Assembly (NCBI GenBank): GCA_023511875.1
Contig: JAIMAQ010000002.1
Coordinates: 310,001 to 374,000 of the forward strand
Source of the DNA: Thermoflavifilum sp.
GTDB lineage: Bacteria > Bacteroidota > Bacteroidia > Chitinophagales > Chitinophagaceae
Direction: 5' to 3'
Length of the DNA: 64,000 bases
The notes under the pieces are model-generated. The model made no database searches and was not told where the DNA came from. It saw nothing but the letters and a program-made list of their open reading frames with translations. The position numbers and the translations under genes are program-made. Shown here piece after piece: positions 43,972-53,303 of the stretch (within the stretch, counting starts at the first letter, position 1; each line of letters opens with the position of its first letter).

Positions 43972-46690
43972 GCATGTACTCCTGATCTTGTGTGTATTGT
44001 TCGGGCATCATTTGTTGGCTCAACAAGATTCTACTGCATTTTCGCAAATAGCAGATACTACAGAAATTCCTGTATTACCCTCTACACCAAAAGCTTACCG
44101 GATTGCGGGAATCACCGTGTCGGGCGCCCGTTATTTAGATCCACAATTGTTGGTATCGGTTTCGGGTATTGCCGTTGGGGACCGTGTAGTGTTGCCTGGA
44201 GATGGGTTGGCAAAAGTGATCCAAAATCTTTGGAAACAACACCTGTTTTCGAATATACAGATCTATATTACCCGTATCGAAGGCAATGATATTTATCTCG
44301 ATATTCATGTAACCGAAAGGCCACGACTGGCTAACTTTTATTTCCGAGGTGTAAGCAAAACAGAAGCCGACGAGCTCAAAACCCGCACCGACTTGCATCA
44401 GGGAACAGTTGTTACCGAAAACATGAAAATTAATGCTGAAGTAGCTATTCGTAAATATTTTCAAGATAAAGGATATCGAAATGTGAGCATACAAATTAAT
44501 GAGCGACCCGATACAGCTGTCATGCTCAATGCGGTTGACCTTATTTTTAATATTCATAAAGGTAAAAAAGTAAAAATTAGCGAAATCTTTTTTGCAGGAA
44601 ATACCCATGTCTCTGATGCACGGTTAAAGGCTCAGATGAAAAACACAAAAGAAGGTATGCGCTTATCGCTGCATCGAGCCAGAGATAAAAATGTATTTGG
44701 AGGTAACGAGTATACCTTATCCGATTATCTCCATCAATGGGGATTTTTGTATCCATCCAAAACTTTACGTCTGATAGAACCTTATTTCCGTTTCAAATTA
44801 TTTTCTTCAGCAAAATTCAACCAAAGCAAGTATGAAGAAGATAAGGCCAAGATTATAGAATACTATAATTCACTGGGTTATCGCGACGCTACCATTGTAG
44901 ACGATACACTTTACCCCTCGCCAAATGGTAATCTCGATATTGCTATTAAGATCAATGAAGGTCGAAAATATTATTTTGGAAATATCAGTTGGAGTGGGAA
45001 CACTAAATATTCAGATACTTTGTTGAATGCTATTTTACGCATCCATAAAGGAGATCCATATAATCTAGATTTGTTTAATAAACGTTTGGGAATTACTCCC
45101 ACGCAGCAAGGAGACGATATTAGCAGTTTGTATTTAAACGATGGATATTTGTTTTTCCACATCACGCCAGTAGAAACTCGTGTATATCACGATACCATCG
45201 ATTATGATATTCGCATCACAGAAGGCCCACAGGCCACCATCAATAAAGTCACCATTTCGGGTAATGATCGTACGAATGAACATGTCATTCGCAGAGAGTT
45301 GCGCACTATTCCCGGCGAAAAATTTAGCCGTGCCGATCTCATTCGTTCTCAGCGTGATATTGCGCAATTAGGAATGTTTGATCCACAAAAAGTATCGGTA
45401 AATCCTCAACCCAATCCCGATAATGGAACAGTTGATATAGGCTGGTCGGTCGTGGAGAAACCATCTGATCAATTGGAGCTTTCTGCTGGATGGGGTGGCT
45501 ACATTGGTCTAACAGGTACGCTTGGCCTTTCGTTTAACAATTTTTCGTTGCGTAATATCACCAATCCACATGCTTGGACACCTTTGCCGAGTGGTGATGG
45601 GCAAAAGCTTTCTATTCGCTATCAATCGAATGGTAAATTTTATCATTCTTACAGCTTTTCTTTCACAGAACCCTGGCTTGGTGGACGAAAGCCGAATAAT
45701 TTCACGGTAAGCTTATACAATTCATTTATTGCCAGTGGAATTTATAACCCGTACACAGGATTTTTTGGAGGCTCGGCTACCAGTAGTTTTCTGCGATCAA
45801 CAGGATTTACAGTGGCGTTGGGTAAGCGGCTAACATGGCCTGATGATTATTTCACATTAACGGGTGCGCTAAATTTTGTACGTTATACTCTTAAAAACTA
45901 TCAATTTTTCTATGGTAATCCCTTAAACAATGGCGACATCAATGAGCTAAGTTTAAAACTCACATTAGCACGTTCTTCGGTAGATGCTCCTATTTATCCT
46001 CGTAGTGGATCAAACATAGTGCTTTCTGGCGAATTCACTCCACCCTATTCTTTATTTGAATCGGAGAGGGTGTATGCAGGTAAAACTTTAGCAGAAAAGT
46101 TTAAATACATTGAATATCAAAAATATCGTTTCGATGCCGAATGGTATGTGCCCCTGGGCAGGCCACATGGCACTGATCAAAAACAATTTGTACTGAAGAT
46201 GGCTGCTAAATTTGGCTTCCTGGGGAAATATTCTTCTCATGCCTTGCTTTCCCCATTTGAACGCTTTGAGCTTGGCGGTGATGGATTGAGTAATTATGCG
46301 ATTTATGGTAAAGAAATTGTTTCTCAACGCGGGTATGAAGTCTATTACAGCTCGGATCCCAAAGATAATACCCAAACACAGCCTTTGAATTATCAAGGAT
46401 TTACGATATTCAACAAATACACGGTAGAATTACGTTATCCCATCACACTCAATCCGAGCTCTACAATTTTTGCTTTATTATTCTTTGATGCAGCCAATGG
46501 ATATGAAAACTTCCAAAAATACAATCCCTTCCTGCTGAGACGCGATGCGGGTATTGGTATGCGTTTTTATTTACCCATGTTTGGTTTATTAGGATTTGAC
46601 TATGGCATAGGATTCGATCGTATGCAACCTGGCCAGGGCCTTCGCAATGCTACTAAGTTTAGCTTCATGCTGGGCTATGAGCCAGAATAA
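43952..46690 (+). CDS. bamA: Outer-membrane protein assembly factor BamA
   Basis: Core insertase of beta-barrel proteins. With the ATG at 43952 the protein has 912 residues. A signal peptide (RKHVLLILCVLFGHHLLAQ) is followed by POTRA domains, visible as repeats such as IAGITVSGARYLDPQLLVSVSGI, KISEIFFAGNTHVSDARLK, YFGNISWSGNTKYSDTLLN and INKVTISGNDRTNEHVIRRELR. The 16-stranded barrel comes next, with the family motif DYGIGFD near the C-terminus and an end of KFSFMLGYEPE. Two ompH genes follow. The upstream part of the frame inside uppS is rejected as it lacks a signal peptide. Confidence 0.96.
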   Translation: MKRCFRKHVLLILCVLFGHHLLAQQDSTAFSQIADTTEIPVLPSTPKAYRIAGITVSGARYLDPQLLVSVSGIAVGDRVVLPGDGLAKVIQNLWKQHLFSNIQIYITRIEGNDIYLDIHVTERPRLANFYFRGVSKTEADELKTRTDLHQGTVVTENMKINAEVAIRKYFQDKGYRNVSIQINERPDTAVMLNAVDLIFNIHKGKKVKISEIFFAGNTHVSDARLKAQMKNTKEGMRLSLHRARDKNVFGGNEYTLSDYLHQWGFLYPSKTLRLIEPYFRFKLFSSAKFNQSKYEEDKAKIIEYYNSLGYRDATIVDDTLYPSPNGNLDIAIKINEGRKYYFGNISWSGNTKYSDTLLNAILRIHKGDPYNLDLFNKRLGITPTQQGDDISSLYLNDGYLFFHITPVETRVYHDTIDYDIRITEGPQATINKVTISGNDRTNEHVIRRELRTIPGEKFSRADLIRSQRDIAQLGMFDPQKVSVNPQPNPDNGTVDIGWSVVEKPSDQLELSAGWGGYIGLTGTLGLSFNNFSLRNITNPHAWTPLPSGDGQKLSIRYQSNGKFYHSYSFSFTEPWLGGRKPNNFTVSLYNSFIASGIYNPYTGFFGGSATSSFLRSTGFTVALGKRLTWPDDYFTLTGALNFVRYTLKNYQFFYGNPLNNGDINELSLKLTLARSSVDAPIYPRSGSNIVLSGEFTPPYSLFESERVYAGKTLAEKFKYIEYQKYRFDAEWYVPLGRPHGTDQKQFVLKMAAKFGFLGKYSSHALLSPFERFELGGDGLSNYAIYGKEIVSQRGYEVYYSSDPKDNTQTQPLNYQGFTIFNKYTVELRYPITLNPSSTIFALLFFDAANGYENFQKYNPFLLRRDAGIGMRFYLPMFGLLGFDYGIGFDRMQPGQGLRNATKFSFMLGYEPE

Positions 46691-46780
46691 AATCATATTT
46701 AACAGGATATTTCAATTTGTTTTTGCATTTTTAATGTGTAAAATGAATTATAGCTAAGTTTCATTCTCAATATTTAACTT

Positions 46781-47314
46781 ATGATTATTTTTCATTCTTT
46801 AAAAAAATCATGGCTTTTTATAGGATTGTTGCTGCTATCTTATATTGGTGCATATGCACAGCGTTATTGTGTGATAGATAGCAAATACATTTTGGAACAT
46901 ATTCCAGAATATCAACAGGCACAGCACGAGCTCGACAGTGTATCCAAAGCCTGGCAACAAGAAATTGATGCCCAATATCAACAGCTCGATGAAATGTATC
47001 GCTCGTATCAAGCCGAAAAAGTCATTCTCAATGATGATCTGCGCAAAAAGAGAGAGGATGAGATTATAGCTAAAGAAAAGGCTGTGCGTGATTTACAAAA
47101 TCAGCGTTTTGGCTATCAAGGAGATCTATTTAATCTACGTCAAAAACTTGTACAACCTATTCAAGATCGAGTATATCGGGCAGTACAACAGTTGGCTGCA
47201 CAAAGATCTTACGATTTTGTATTGGATAAAGCAGGGGGAATCACCGTTTTTTATGCTGATCCACGGCTCGATAAAAGTGATGATGTATTAAATTTATTGG
47301 GTATTCAAAAATGA
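46781..47314 (+). CDS. OmpH/Skp-family periplasmic chaperone, copy 1
   Basis: Skp-like chaperones hold unfolded outer-membrane proteins for BamA. A signal peptide (LLLLSYIGAYAQ) is followed by RYCVIDSKYILEHIPEYQQAQHELD, the beta-core start of the family, then a long charged coiled coil (about 40-125, the tentacle) and a closing YDFVLDKAGGITVFYADPRLD. The length of 177 residues is normal. It is 90 bases after bamA and 56 bases before a second copy. The two have diverged well apart in the coil. Confidence 0.92.
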   Translation: MIIFHSLKKSWLFIGLLLLSYIGAYAQRYCVIDSKYILEHIPEYQQAQHELDSVSKAWQQEIDAQYQQLDEMYRSYQAEKVILNDDLRKKREDEIIAKEKAVRDLQNQRFGYQGDLFNLRQKLVQPIQDRVYRAVQQLAAQRSYDFVLDKAGGITVFYADPRLDKSDDVLNLLGIQK

Positions 47315-47370
47315 ATTATTTTCGCTGCTCTTAAAAATTTATTGAGATTCTTTAACTAAAATAGTGATCT

Positions 47371-47886
47371 ATGAAGAAAGCTTTGATGCTCTGTTTGCTA
47401 TTGGGTACCATCATGGCTACCCTTGCTAGGCCTGGTAAGGCACAGGTGAAAATTGGCTATATTGATATGCAAGAGCTCATTCAATCGATGCCAGAAACAC
47501 AAAAGGCCGATTCGGCATTACAGAAATTTGCCAACCAATTACAGCAACAAATTCAGTCGGCACAGCAAGAATATCAGAATAAGTTGGTTGCCTTTCAGCA
47601 ACAAGCCGATACTCTTTCTGATGCCATTAAAGAAATTAGAACGCGTGAATTAAGCAATATGCAGAAAAACTTGCAGGATCTATCGCAAGCTGCACAAGAT
47701 AGTTATCAACAAAAAAACCAACAACTTTTGCAACCCATCATAGAAAAAGCTCAAAAAGCAGTTCAAGAAGTGGCTAAAGAGAAAGGATATACTTATGTGT
47801 TTAACAAGCAACAAGATATCTTGATTGTGGCCCCTGCTGGAGATGATTTGTTACCAGCCGTGAAGGCAAAGTTGGGTATTAAATAA
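47371..47886 (+). CDS. OmpH/Skp-family periplasmic chaperone, copy 2
   Basis: A second Skp-like protein of 171 residues, with a signal peptide (LCLLLGTIMATLARPGKAQ), the KIGYIDMQELIQSMPETQKADSALQ core, a Gln-rich coiled coil (about 55-130) and a C-terminal KGYTYVFNKQQDILIVAPAGDDLL. The Gln-rich coil distinguishes it from the Arg/Glu-rich copy 1. Having two copies in tandem after bamA is usual in Bacteroidota. A strong terminator follows 26 bases after its stop and ends the envelope operon. Confidence 0.93.
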   Translation: MKKALMLCLLLGTIMATLARPGKAQVKIGYIDMQELIQSMPETQKADSALQKFANQLQQQIQSAQQEYQNKLVAFQQQADTLSDAIKEIRTRELSNMQKNLQDLSQAAQDSYQQKNQQLLQPIIEKAQKAVQEVAKEKGYTYVFNKQQDILIVAPAGDDLLPAVKAKLGIK

Positions 47887-47912
47887 TTTTATTTTCACTT
47901 AGTAATGTTTGG

Positions 47913-47943
47913 GCTAAGAATCTCGTGGTTCTTAGCTTTTTTA
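47913..47943 (+). terminator. Intrinsic terminator after the ompH genes
   Basis: GCTAAGAA (47913-47920) and TTCTTAGC (47929-47936) pair perfectly around an 8-base loop and are followed by TTTTTTATTTT. It separates the uppS-bamA-ompH transcript from murI. Confidence 0.88.
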
Positions 47944-47952
47944 TTTTAGTGG

Positions 47953-48780
47953 ATGATGTTTCAAAAAGGACCCATTGGCATATTTGATTCGGGATATGGT
48001 GGGCTCACCGTTATGCGTGAAGTGGTGCAGCTGTTGCCCGAATACGATTATCTCTACCTGGGCGACAATGCCAGAACACCATATGGCAATCGTTCGTTTG
48101 AAACTGTTTTTACATATACCTGGCAATGTGTGCAATATTTGTTTGCCCAAGGATGTGCATTAGTGATTCTGGCTTGTAATACTGCTTCAGCTAAAGCTTT
48201 GCGTACGATTCAACAACGAGAATTGCCCCAACGTTTTCCCGATAGGAAGGTTTTGGGTGTAATTCGCCCCACTACTGAGAGAGCCCATACATTTACTCGT
48301 AAGGGTGTTTTGGGTATCATGGCCACACAAGGTACAGTGCAATCGGGCTCATATATGATAGAAATTAGCAAGTTCTTCCCCACCTTACGTGTATATCAAC
48401 AAGCTTGCCCTATGTGGGTGCCACTCGTGGAAAACAATGAACATCTGGGTCCTGGTGCAGATTATTTTGTACAGAAATACCTGCAGCAGCTTATTCAACA
48501 AGCTCCTGATATCGATGCTATATTACTAGCTTGCACACACTATCCGTTGTTGATTCCTAAAATCAAGCAATATATCCCATCGCATGTTCAGCTGATTTCA
48601 CAAGGGCCAATAGTAGCTGCAAGCCTTCGCGATTATTTGCAACGTCATCCAGAAATAGCCAATCGTTGTAGCCAAAATGGTAAACGCGAGTTTCTCACCA
48701 CCGATTCGGCTGAGCAGTTTTCTCAACAAGCCAGTATTTTTTATGGTGAAGCCCTACAGGCTGTTCAGGTGCATATGTAA
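47953..48780 (+). CDS. murI: Glutamate racemase
   Basis: Makes D-glutamate for peptidoglycan. N-terminal GIFDSGYGGLTVMRE, the catalytic Cys75 in LACNTASAKA and the second Cys194 in LACTHYPLL are all present. Length 275 residues. Either of two adjacent ATG codons (47953 or 47956) could be the start. It lies immediately after the terminator, with little room for a separate promoter, so it may depend on read-through or on a start overlapping the terminator. Confidence 0.96.
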   Translation: MMFQKGPIGIFDSGYGGLTVMREVVQLLPEYDYLYLGDNARTPYGNRSFETVFTYTWQCVQYLFAQGCALVILACNTASAKALRTIQQRELPQRFPDRKVLGVIRPTTERAHTFTRKGVLGIMATQGTVQSGSYMIEISKFFPTLRVYQQACPMWVPLVENNEHLGPGADYFVQKYLQQLIQQAPDIDAILLACTHYPLLIPKIKQYIPSHVQLISQGPIVAASLRDYLQRHPEIANRCSQNGKREFLTTDSAEQFSQQASIFYGEALQAVQVHM

Positions 48781-48811
48781 ATAAAATTTTGTTATGCAGT
48801 GTAGAAGCCTT

Positions 48812-48841
48812 TTTGTAAAAGACATTTTTTATCTACCTTTG
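48812..48841 (+). promoter_or_regulatory. Bacteroidota-type promoter of rpmH
   Basis: TTTG (48812-48815), an 18-base spacer and TACCTTTG (48834-48841) match the -33/-7 consensus well. The rpmH ATG is 22 bases downstream. Confidence 0.7.
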
Positions 48842-48863
48842 CCGTTCATTTGAACAGTTTGAT

Positions 48864-49025
48864 ATGAAACGCACCTATCAACCACATCGTCGCAGAAGAA
48901 AGAGTACACATGGCTTTCGTCGTCGTATGCGTACTGCCGATGGGCGTAAAGTACTAGCACGCCGCCGGGCTAAAGGTCGCCATAAGCTTACCGTTTCCGA
49001 TGAAAGAAACGATCGGCTGAAATAA
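48864..49025 (+). CDS. rpmH: Ribosomal protein bL34
   Basis: A 53-residue, very basic protein starting [20 protein letters not shown], with [27 protein letters not shown] following. This is the bL34 pattern of the large ribosomal subunit. It is only 14 bases before rnpA, the classical rpmH-rnpA pair. The C-terminus is a little longer than in E. coli (46 residues), as is common in Bacteroidota. dnaA is far away in this genome, unlike in Escherichia or Bacillus. Confidence 0.97.
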   Translation: MKRTYQPHRRRRKSTHGFRRRMRTADGRKVLARRRAKGRHKLTVSDERNDRLK

Positions 49026-49039
49026 GCAAACGATGTTGT

Positions 49040-49477
49040 TTGTTGATCCGATATACTTTTCACAAGGCCGAACGTCTCAAAAAGCGTAAGCTCATTGAGC
49101 AATTATTTGCTCAAGGCCATTCGTTTTCGCTGTTTTCTTTTCGAGTGTATTATCGTATTCTCCCTCTTACAAACGATGCTCAACAACCCTATCCAGCACA
49201 GGTAGCTTTTAGTGTACCTCGTCGCTATTTGCGTAAAGCCGCTCAGCGTAATCAACTCAAACGATTGATGCGAGAAGCCTATCGGCTCCAAAAGCACCGG
49301 TTGTATATATTTTTACAGGCTAAGCAAGCCTTATTGCACTGGATCATCATTTATCAAAGCACGGAAATGATTACCTTTGAAAGAGCGCATCGCCAAATGG
49401 CTGCTGTGATGGAAAAGCTCATGCAGTTGCCCGAATGGAAAAATGATCATGCAGATGCTGAAACAGATCATTCTTAA
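49040..49477 (+). CDS. rnpA: Ribonuclease P protein component
   Basis: The protein subunit of RNase P, which helps the RNA subunit cleave tRNA 5' leaders. The signature is [17 protein letters not shown]. The N-terminal strand block ([32 protein letters not shown]) and [13 protein letters not shown] are also typical. Length about 145 residues. No in-frame ATG exists upstream, so translation probably starts at one of two adjacent TTG codons (49040 or 49043). It overlaps yidD at its 3' end. Confidence 0.94.
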   Translation: MLIRYTFHKAERLKKRKLIEQLFAQGHSFSLFSFRVYYRILPLTNDAQQPYPAQVAFSVPRRYLRKAAQRNQLKRLMREAYRLQKHRLYIFLQAKQALLHWIIIYQSTEMITFERAHRQMAAVMEKLMQLPEWKNDHADAETDHS

Positions 49478-49700
49478 GCTCAATCGTTGGTTAGCTTGGC
49501 CATTATTGCTATTGATAAAACTTTATCAATGGGTGCTCTCGCCCTGGCTGGGCAATCGTTGCCGTTTCACACCCACTTGTTCAGTATATGCTCGAGAAGC
49601 CTTGCAAAAATACGGTCTATTCAAAGGGCTGTATTTGGCTGTAAGTCGGCTTTTGCGTTGTCATCCCTTTGGAGGCAGCGGTTATGACCCTGTGCCTTAG
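49443..49700 (+). CDS. yidD: Membrane protein insertion efficiency factor YidD
   Basis: A small membrane-associated protein that aids YidC-dependent insertion. It has [35 protein letters not shown], where the three Cys and the PTCS motif are diagnostic, and it ends [17 protein letters not shown]. Length 85 residues (or 81 from the ATG at 49455). It overlaps the end of rnpA by up to 35 bases in another frame, so the two are translationally coupled. yidC is not in the window. Confidence 0.95.
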   Translation: MIMQMLKQIILKLNRWLAWPLLLLIKLYQWVLSPWLGNRCRFTPTCSVYAREALQKYGLFKGLYLAVSRLLRCHPFGGSGYDPVP

Positions 49701-49842
49701 TGAACGCAAACATTTGTTGTTGACGGTTTTTAAGCAGTTGCCGATATACTGTAGAAGTTGGCTTCCACACGATTGTTCAGCTATTTGTCAATCCTACAGG
49801 GAAGAAACTCCAAACATGTTTTCCGAAATATTTGTTTTTGAT

Positions 49843-49850
49843 TAGCTTTG
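49843..49850 (+). promoter_or_regulatory. -7 promoter element of the nuo operon
   Basis: TAGCTTTG is a perfect TAnnTTTG, 68 bases before the nuoA ATG, in the 218-base gap after yidD. The rest of that gap shows nothing recognisable. Confidence 0.55.
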
Positions 49851-49918
49851 CGGCATCGATTAGAAGAGAGGGTCTTGTGTTGTAAGCTTTTCACCTCATT
49901 TTGGCTCAATTCTATGCC

Positions 49919-50362
49919 ATGTATATAATCGAACAAATTCCTAAGCCCGATCAACATTTATGGCCTTTACTTCTATATGCAGCACTAGTAGTGCTCACAG
50001 CTTCTGGAATGTTGCTGATCTCACATTTTTTAGGTCAGCGCCACGAAGAGCCAGCGACCGATGAGATTTATGAGTCGGGTATTCCAGTGACCGGATCGGC
50101 GCGATTGCTCTTTCCGATTCATTTTTACATTGTGGCTATGTTTTTCGTCATTTTCGACTTAGAAGCCGTGTTTGTAGTGGCTTGGGCTATTTCATTGCGG
50201 CAGGTGGGTTGGGCAGGCTATGTGGGAGTATTGATTTTTATCCTTGTATTGGTAGCCGTACTCATATATGAATGGCGAATAGGTGCATTAAACTTTGGTC
50301 CTGATAGCCGCAAGATTTTGCGAGCCTATCATCGGCGTATACAACAAAAACAACGCTCATGA
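49919..50362 (+). CDS. nuoA: NADH-quinone oxidoreductase subunit A
   Basis: A small membrane subunit of respiratory complex I with three membrane segments (about 13-37, 67-92 and 98-121). The conserved acidic segments [36 protein letters not shown] mark NuoA. The ATG at 49919 gives 147 residues; an upstream TTG at 49901 is less likely. It is the first gene of the nuo operon, and its stop overlaps the nuoB start (ATGA). Confidence 0.95.
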   Translation: MYIIEQIPKPDQHLWPLLLYAALVVLTASGMLLISHFLGQRHEEPATDEIYESGIPVTGSARLLFPIHFYIVAMFFVIFDLEAVFVVAWAISLRQVGWAGYVGVLIFILVLVAVLIYEWRIGALNFGPDSRKILRAYHRRIQQKQRS

Positions 50363-50988
50363 ATTGGTGGACAGCGAAAGTGAACGACCCCACTGCGGGT
50401 AGTTCCCTCATAGATGAAGCCGTAAAACGAACGGTGGTGCTTACTCGATTAGACGATTTGATCAATTGGGGCCGAAAAAATTCCATTTGGCCATTCAATT
50501 TTGGTTTGTCGTGTTGTTACGTCGAAATGGCTACAAGCATCACCAGTCGCTATGATGTGGCCCGTTTTGGAGCCGAAGTGATTCGAGGAACGCCCCGAGA
50601 AGCCGACCTGATTATCATTGCTGGAACGGTGTTCATGAAAATGGCACCCATCATTCAGCGATTATATGAGCAAATGATGGAACCCCGTTGGGTGATTTCA
50701 ATGGGTTCCTGTGCCAACTCGGGTGGTATGTATGACATTTACAGTGTAGTACAAGGGGTAGATAAATTTTTGCCAGTGGATGTTTATGTGCCGGGTTGTC
50801 CGCCCCGTCCAGACGCATTTTTAGAGGGGATTACCTTACTTCGCGAACGAGTGGGAAAAGAGAAAAGGCCACTCAGCTGGGTAATTGGCCCCCAAGGAGT
50901 AATCAAGCCAGATAAGCCATCGATGCGTGATCAGAAAAGAGAGATGCGCCGGCAAATGACCGAAATCAGGTCACCCGACGAAGTATAG
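50359..50988 (+). CDS. nuoB: NADH-quinone oxidoreductase subunit B
   Basis: Carries iron-sulfur cluster N2, the last centre before quinone. Cluster Cys residues are in [20 protein letters not shown] and [10 protein letters not shown], and [26 protein letters not shown] is typical. Length 209 residues, with a charged C-terminal tail after the conserved part. It is coupled to nuoA by a four-base overlap and followed by the fused nuoCD after about 54 bases. Confidence 0.97.
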   Translation: MNWWTAKVNDPTAGSSLIDEAVKRTVVLTRLDDLINWGRKNSIWPFNFGLSCCYVEMATSITSRYDVARFGAEVIRGTPREADLIIIAGTVFMKMAPIIQRLYEQMMEPRWVISMGSCANSGGMYDIYSVVQGVDKFLPVDVYVPGCPPRPDAFLEGITLLRERVGKEKRPLSWVIGPQGVIKPDKPSMRDQKREMRRQMTEIRSPDEV

Positions 50989-51042
50989 GCTTATGCGGAT
51001 GGGCGCACTATCGTTTTATTGAATCGTTGTTATTTGCTGGAT

Positions 51043-52782
51043 ATGTCAGACATTTCGTCCATATTAGAACAACAGTTTCCTGAAGCCATTTTGGCTAAGC
51101 AACCCACAAAAGATGAAATTCCCACCTTGTGGATAAGGCCCACAGATATACGTGAAGTGTTGCTTTATTTGAAACATCGGGTAGAGCAGCCCTATCGCAT
51201 GTTGTACGACCTTACTGCCATTGATGAGCAAGCACGCCAGCATCGAGGAGGCCAGCCTGCTAGTCGGTTTACTGTTGTATATGTGTTATTTTCTTTTGAG
51301 CGAAATGCTTTCTTGCGACTCAAGATACCCTTGACCGACGAGCAGCCTGCGGCTCCTTCTATTACCTCCATCTGGCCTTCGGCCAATTGGTATGAGCGTG
51401 AGGTATATGATATGTTTGGCGTAAAATTCGAAGGTCATCCCGATTTGCGCCGTATTCTCATGCCGCGCACTTGGCAGGGGCATCCCCTACAAAAATGTCA
51501 TCCCGCCAGGGCTACCGAAATGGGACCCTTTCAACTCCCCCTAGAAAAGCAAAGGCGTGAAGAAGAAGCCCTACAATTTCGTCCAGAAGAATGGGGGCTA
51601 GAAGCCGATGTGAAAACCGAAAATTTCATGTTCCTCAACTTAGGTCCACAGCATCCCGGCACGCATGGAGTATTGCGATTGGTGTTGGAGCTCGACGGTG
51701 AGGAAATCGTACGCATCATCCCCGACATTGGTTTTCACCATCGGGGTGCCGAAAAAATGGCCGAACGCCAATCTTGGCATACCTATATTCCCTATACCGA
51801 TAGAGTAGAATATCTCGGTGGCGTCATGAATAATTTTCCCTATGTGATGGCCGTCGAAAAACTGGCTGGTATTGAAGTGCCCGATCGAGTGAAAGTGATT
51901 CGCATCATGATGAGCGAGCTGTTTCGCATCTCCAGTCATTTGGTCTGGTATGGCACCTTTGCGCAAGATCTAGGGATGATGACACCCGTTTTTCTCATGT
52001 TCAACGATCGAGAGCGCATTTTCGATATTGTAGCCGCTATTTGCGGCGATCGCATGCATCCCAATTGGTTCCGCATTGGCGGTGTGGCTCAAGACTTGCC
52101 TAAGGGTTGGGATAAGCTCATCAGGGATTTTTTGGATTATATGCCCCGCCGGCTGAAAGAATACGATAAAATGGTGATGCGTAATAGCCTTTTCAAGCGG
52201 CGCACCATTGGCATAGGGATTTATGATACCGATGAAGCCATCGAATGGGGCGTAACCGGCCCAGGCTTGCGAGCAACAGGCTTTGAATGGGATTTCCGAA
52301 AAAAACAACCTTATTCTGGCTACGACCAATTTGATTTTGACGTACCCATTGGGAAAAATGGTGATTGCTATGACCGCGCAATAGTACGCGTGGAAGAGAT
52401 TTGGCAAAGCTTGCGTATTATTCGTCAATGTGTAGACAATATGCCTGCTGGGCCATACAAGTCTGATCATCCACTTACCACCCCTCCACTCAAGGAGTAT
52501 ACTATGCAGGATATTGAAACCCTGATCAACCATTTCCTGGGGGTAACCTGGGGACCAGTAATCCCACCAGGAGAGGCCATGGTAGGAGTGGAAGCCACCA
52601 AGGGGCATAATAGCTACTATTTGATTAGTGATGGGAATACTACGTCTTATCGGACACGCATACGCACACCGTCGTTTGCCCATATTCAGTTTGTGCCTAT
52701 GATTAGCCGTGGTTATACCATTCCCGACCTGTTGGCCATTTTGGGAAGTGTCGATTATGTGCTGTCTGATGTAGACCGTTAA
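51043..52782 (+). CDS. nuoCD: NADH-quinone oxidoreductase subunits C and D, fused
   Basis: One polypeptide of 579 residues holds the 30-kDa (NuoC) domain (about 1-180; motif [25 protein letters not shown]) and the 49-kDa (NuoD) domain (from about 195; [25 protein letters not shown]). Both lie in the peripheral arm, and NuoD lines the quinone pocket with His residues of GPQHPGTH. There is no stop or frameshift at the join. The fusion is known from enterobacteria and some Bacteroidetes. The ATG at 51043 (MSDISSIL) is preferred to a TTG at 51019. Confidence 0.96.
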   Translation: MSDISSILEQQFPEAILAKQPTKDEIPTLWIRPTDIREVLLYLKHRVEQPYRMLYDLTAIDEQARQHRGGQPASRFTVVYVLFSFERNAFLRLKIPLTDEQPAAPSITSIWPSANWYEREVYDMFGVKFEGHPDLRRILMPRTWQGHPLQKCHPARATEMGPFQLPLEKQRREEEALQFRPEEWGLEADVKTENFMFLNLGPQHPGTHGVLRLVLELDGEEIVRIIPDIGFHHRGAEKMAERQSWHTYIPYTDRVEYLGGVMNNFPYVMAVEKLAGIEVPDRVKVIRIMMSELFRISSHLVWYGTFAQDLGMMTPVFLMFNDRERIFDIVAAICGDRMHPNWFRIGGVAQDLPKGWDKLIRDFLDYMPRRLKEYDKMVMRNSLFKRRTIGIGIYDTDEAIEWGVTGPGLRATGFEWDFRKKQPYSGYDQFDFDVPIGKNGDCYDRAIVRVEEIWQSLRIIRQCVDNMPAGPYKSDHPLTTPPLKEYTMQDIETLINHFLGVTWGPVIPPGEAMVGVEATKGHNSYYLISDGNTTSYRTRIRTPSFAHIQFVPMISRGYTIPDLLAILGSVDYVLSDVDR

Positions 52783-52799
52783 ACAAAATAGAGGTGAAC

Positions 52800-53285
52800 A
52801 TGGAAACTTCAACATCTCGTGTCTTGACCCAAGAAATGATTGCTGAAATTCAGGAAATGTACAAGCATTTCCCCGTGAAAAGTGCGGCTTGTATCGAAGC
52901 GTTGAAACTCGTTCAGAAGCATTACCGTTGGGTATCCGACCAAGCCGTACAAGAATTGGCAGAAGTACTCGAGATGTCGGCCGACGAGATCGATGGTGTA
53001 GCCACTTTTTATAACCTCATCTTTCGAAAACCCGTAGGGCGTCACGTGATCATGATTTGTGATAGCGTAAGCTGTTGGGTGATGGGATACGAGAAAATTG
53101 CCGATTACCTGAAAAAGAAATTGGGTATTCAATTTGGGGAAACCACCCCCGATGGGCGTTTTACTCTTTTACCCATATGCTGTTTGGGTACTTGCGATCG
53201 GGCGCCGGCTATGTTCATCGATGAAGATTTGCATCGCGACTTAAAAGTGGAACAGCTAGATGAAATTTTAGAGAGATATCCTTAA
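52800..53285 (+). CDS. nuoE: NADH-quinone oxidoreductase subunit E
   Basis: Holds the [2Fe-2S] cluster N1a in the NADH-oxidising module. The four Cys ligands are in CDSVSC and CCLGTCDRAP. It opens with a helical region like that of its homologues (FPVKSAACIEALKLVQKHYRWVSDQAVQELAEVL). The ATG at 52800 gives 161 residues; a GTG two codons upstream is an alternative. It lies 17 bases after nuoCD and 18 bases before the chosen nuoF start. Confidence 0.95.
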   Translation: METSTSRVLTQEMIAEIQEMYKHFPVKSAACIEALKLVQKHYRWVSDQAVQELAEVLEMSADEIDGVATFYNLIFRKPVGRHVIMICDSVSCWVMGYEKIADYLKKKLGIQFGETTPDGRFTLLPICCLGTCDRAPAMFIDEDLHRDLKVEQLDEILERYP

Positions 53286-53303
53286 ATCGTGGAAACAACG
53301 CAC

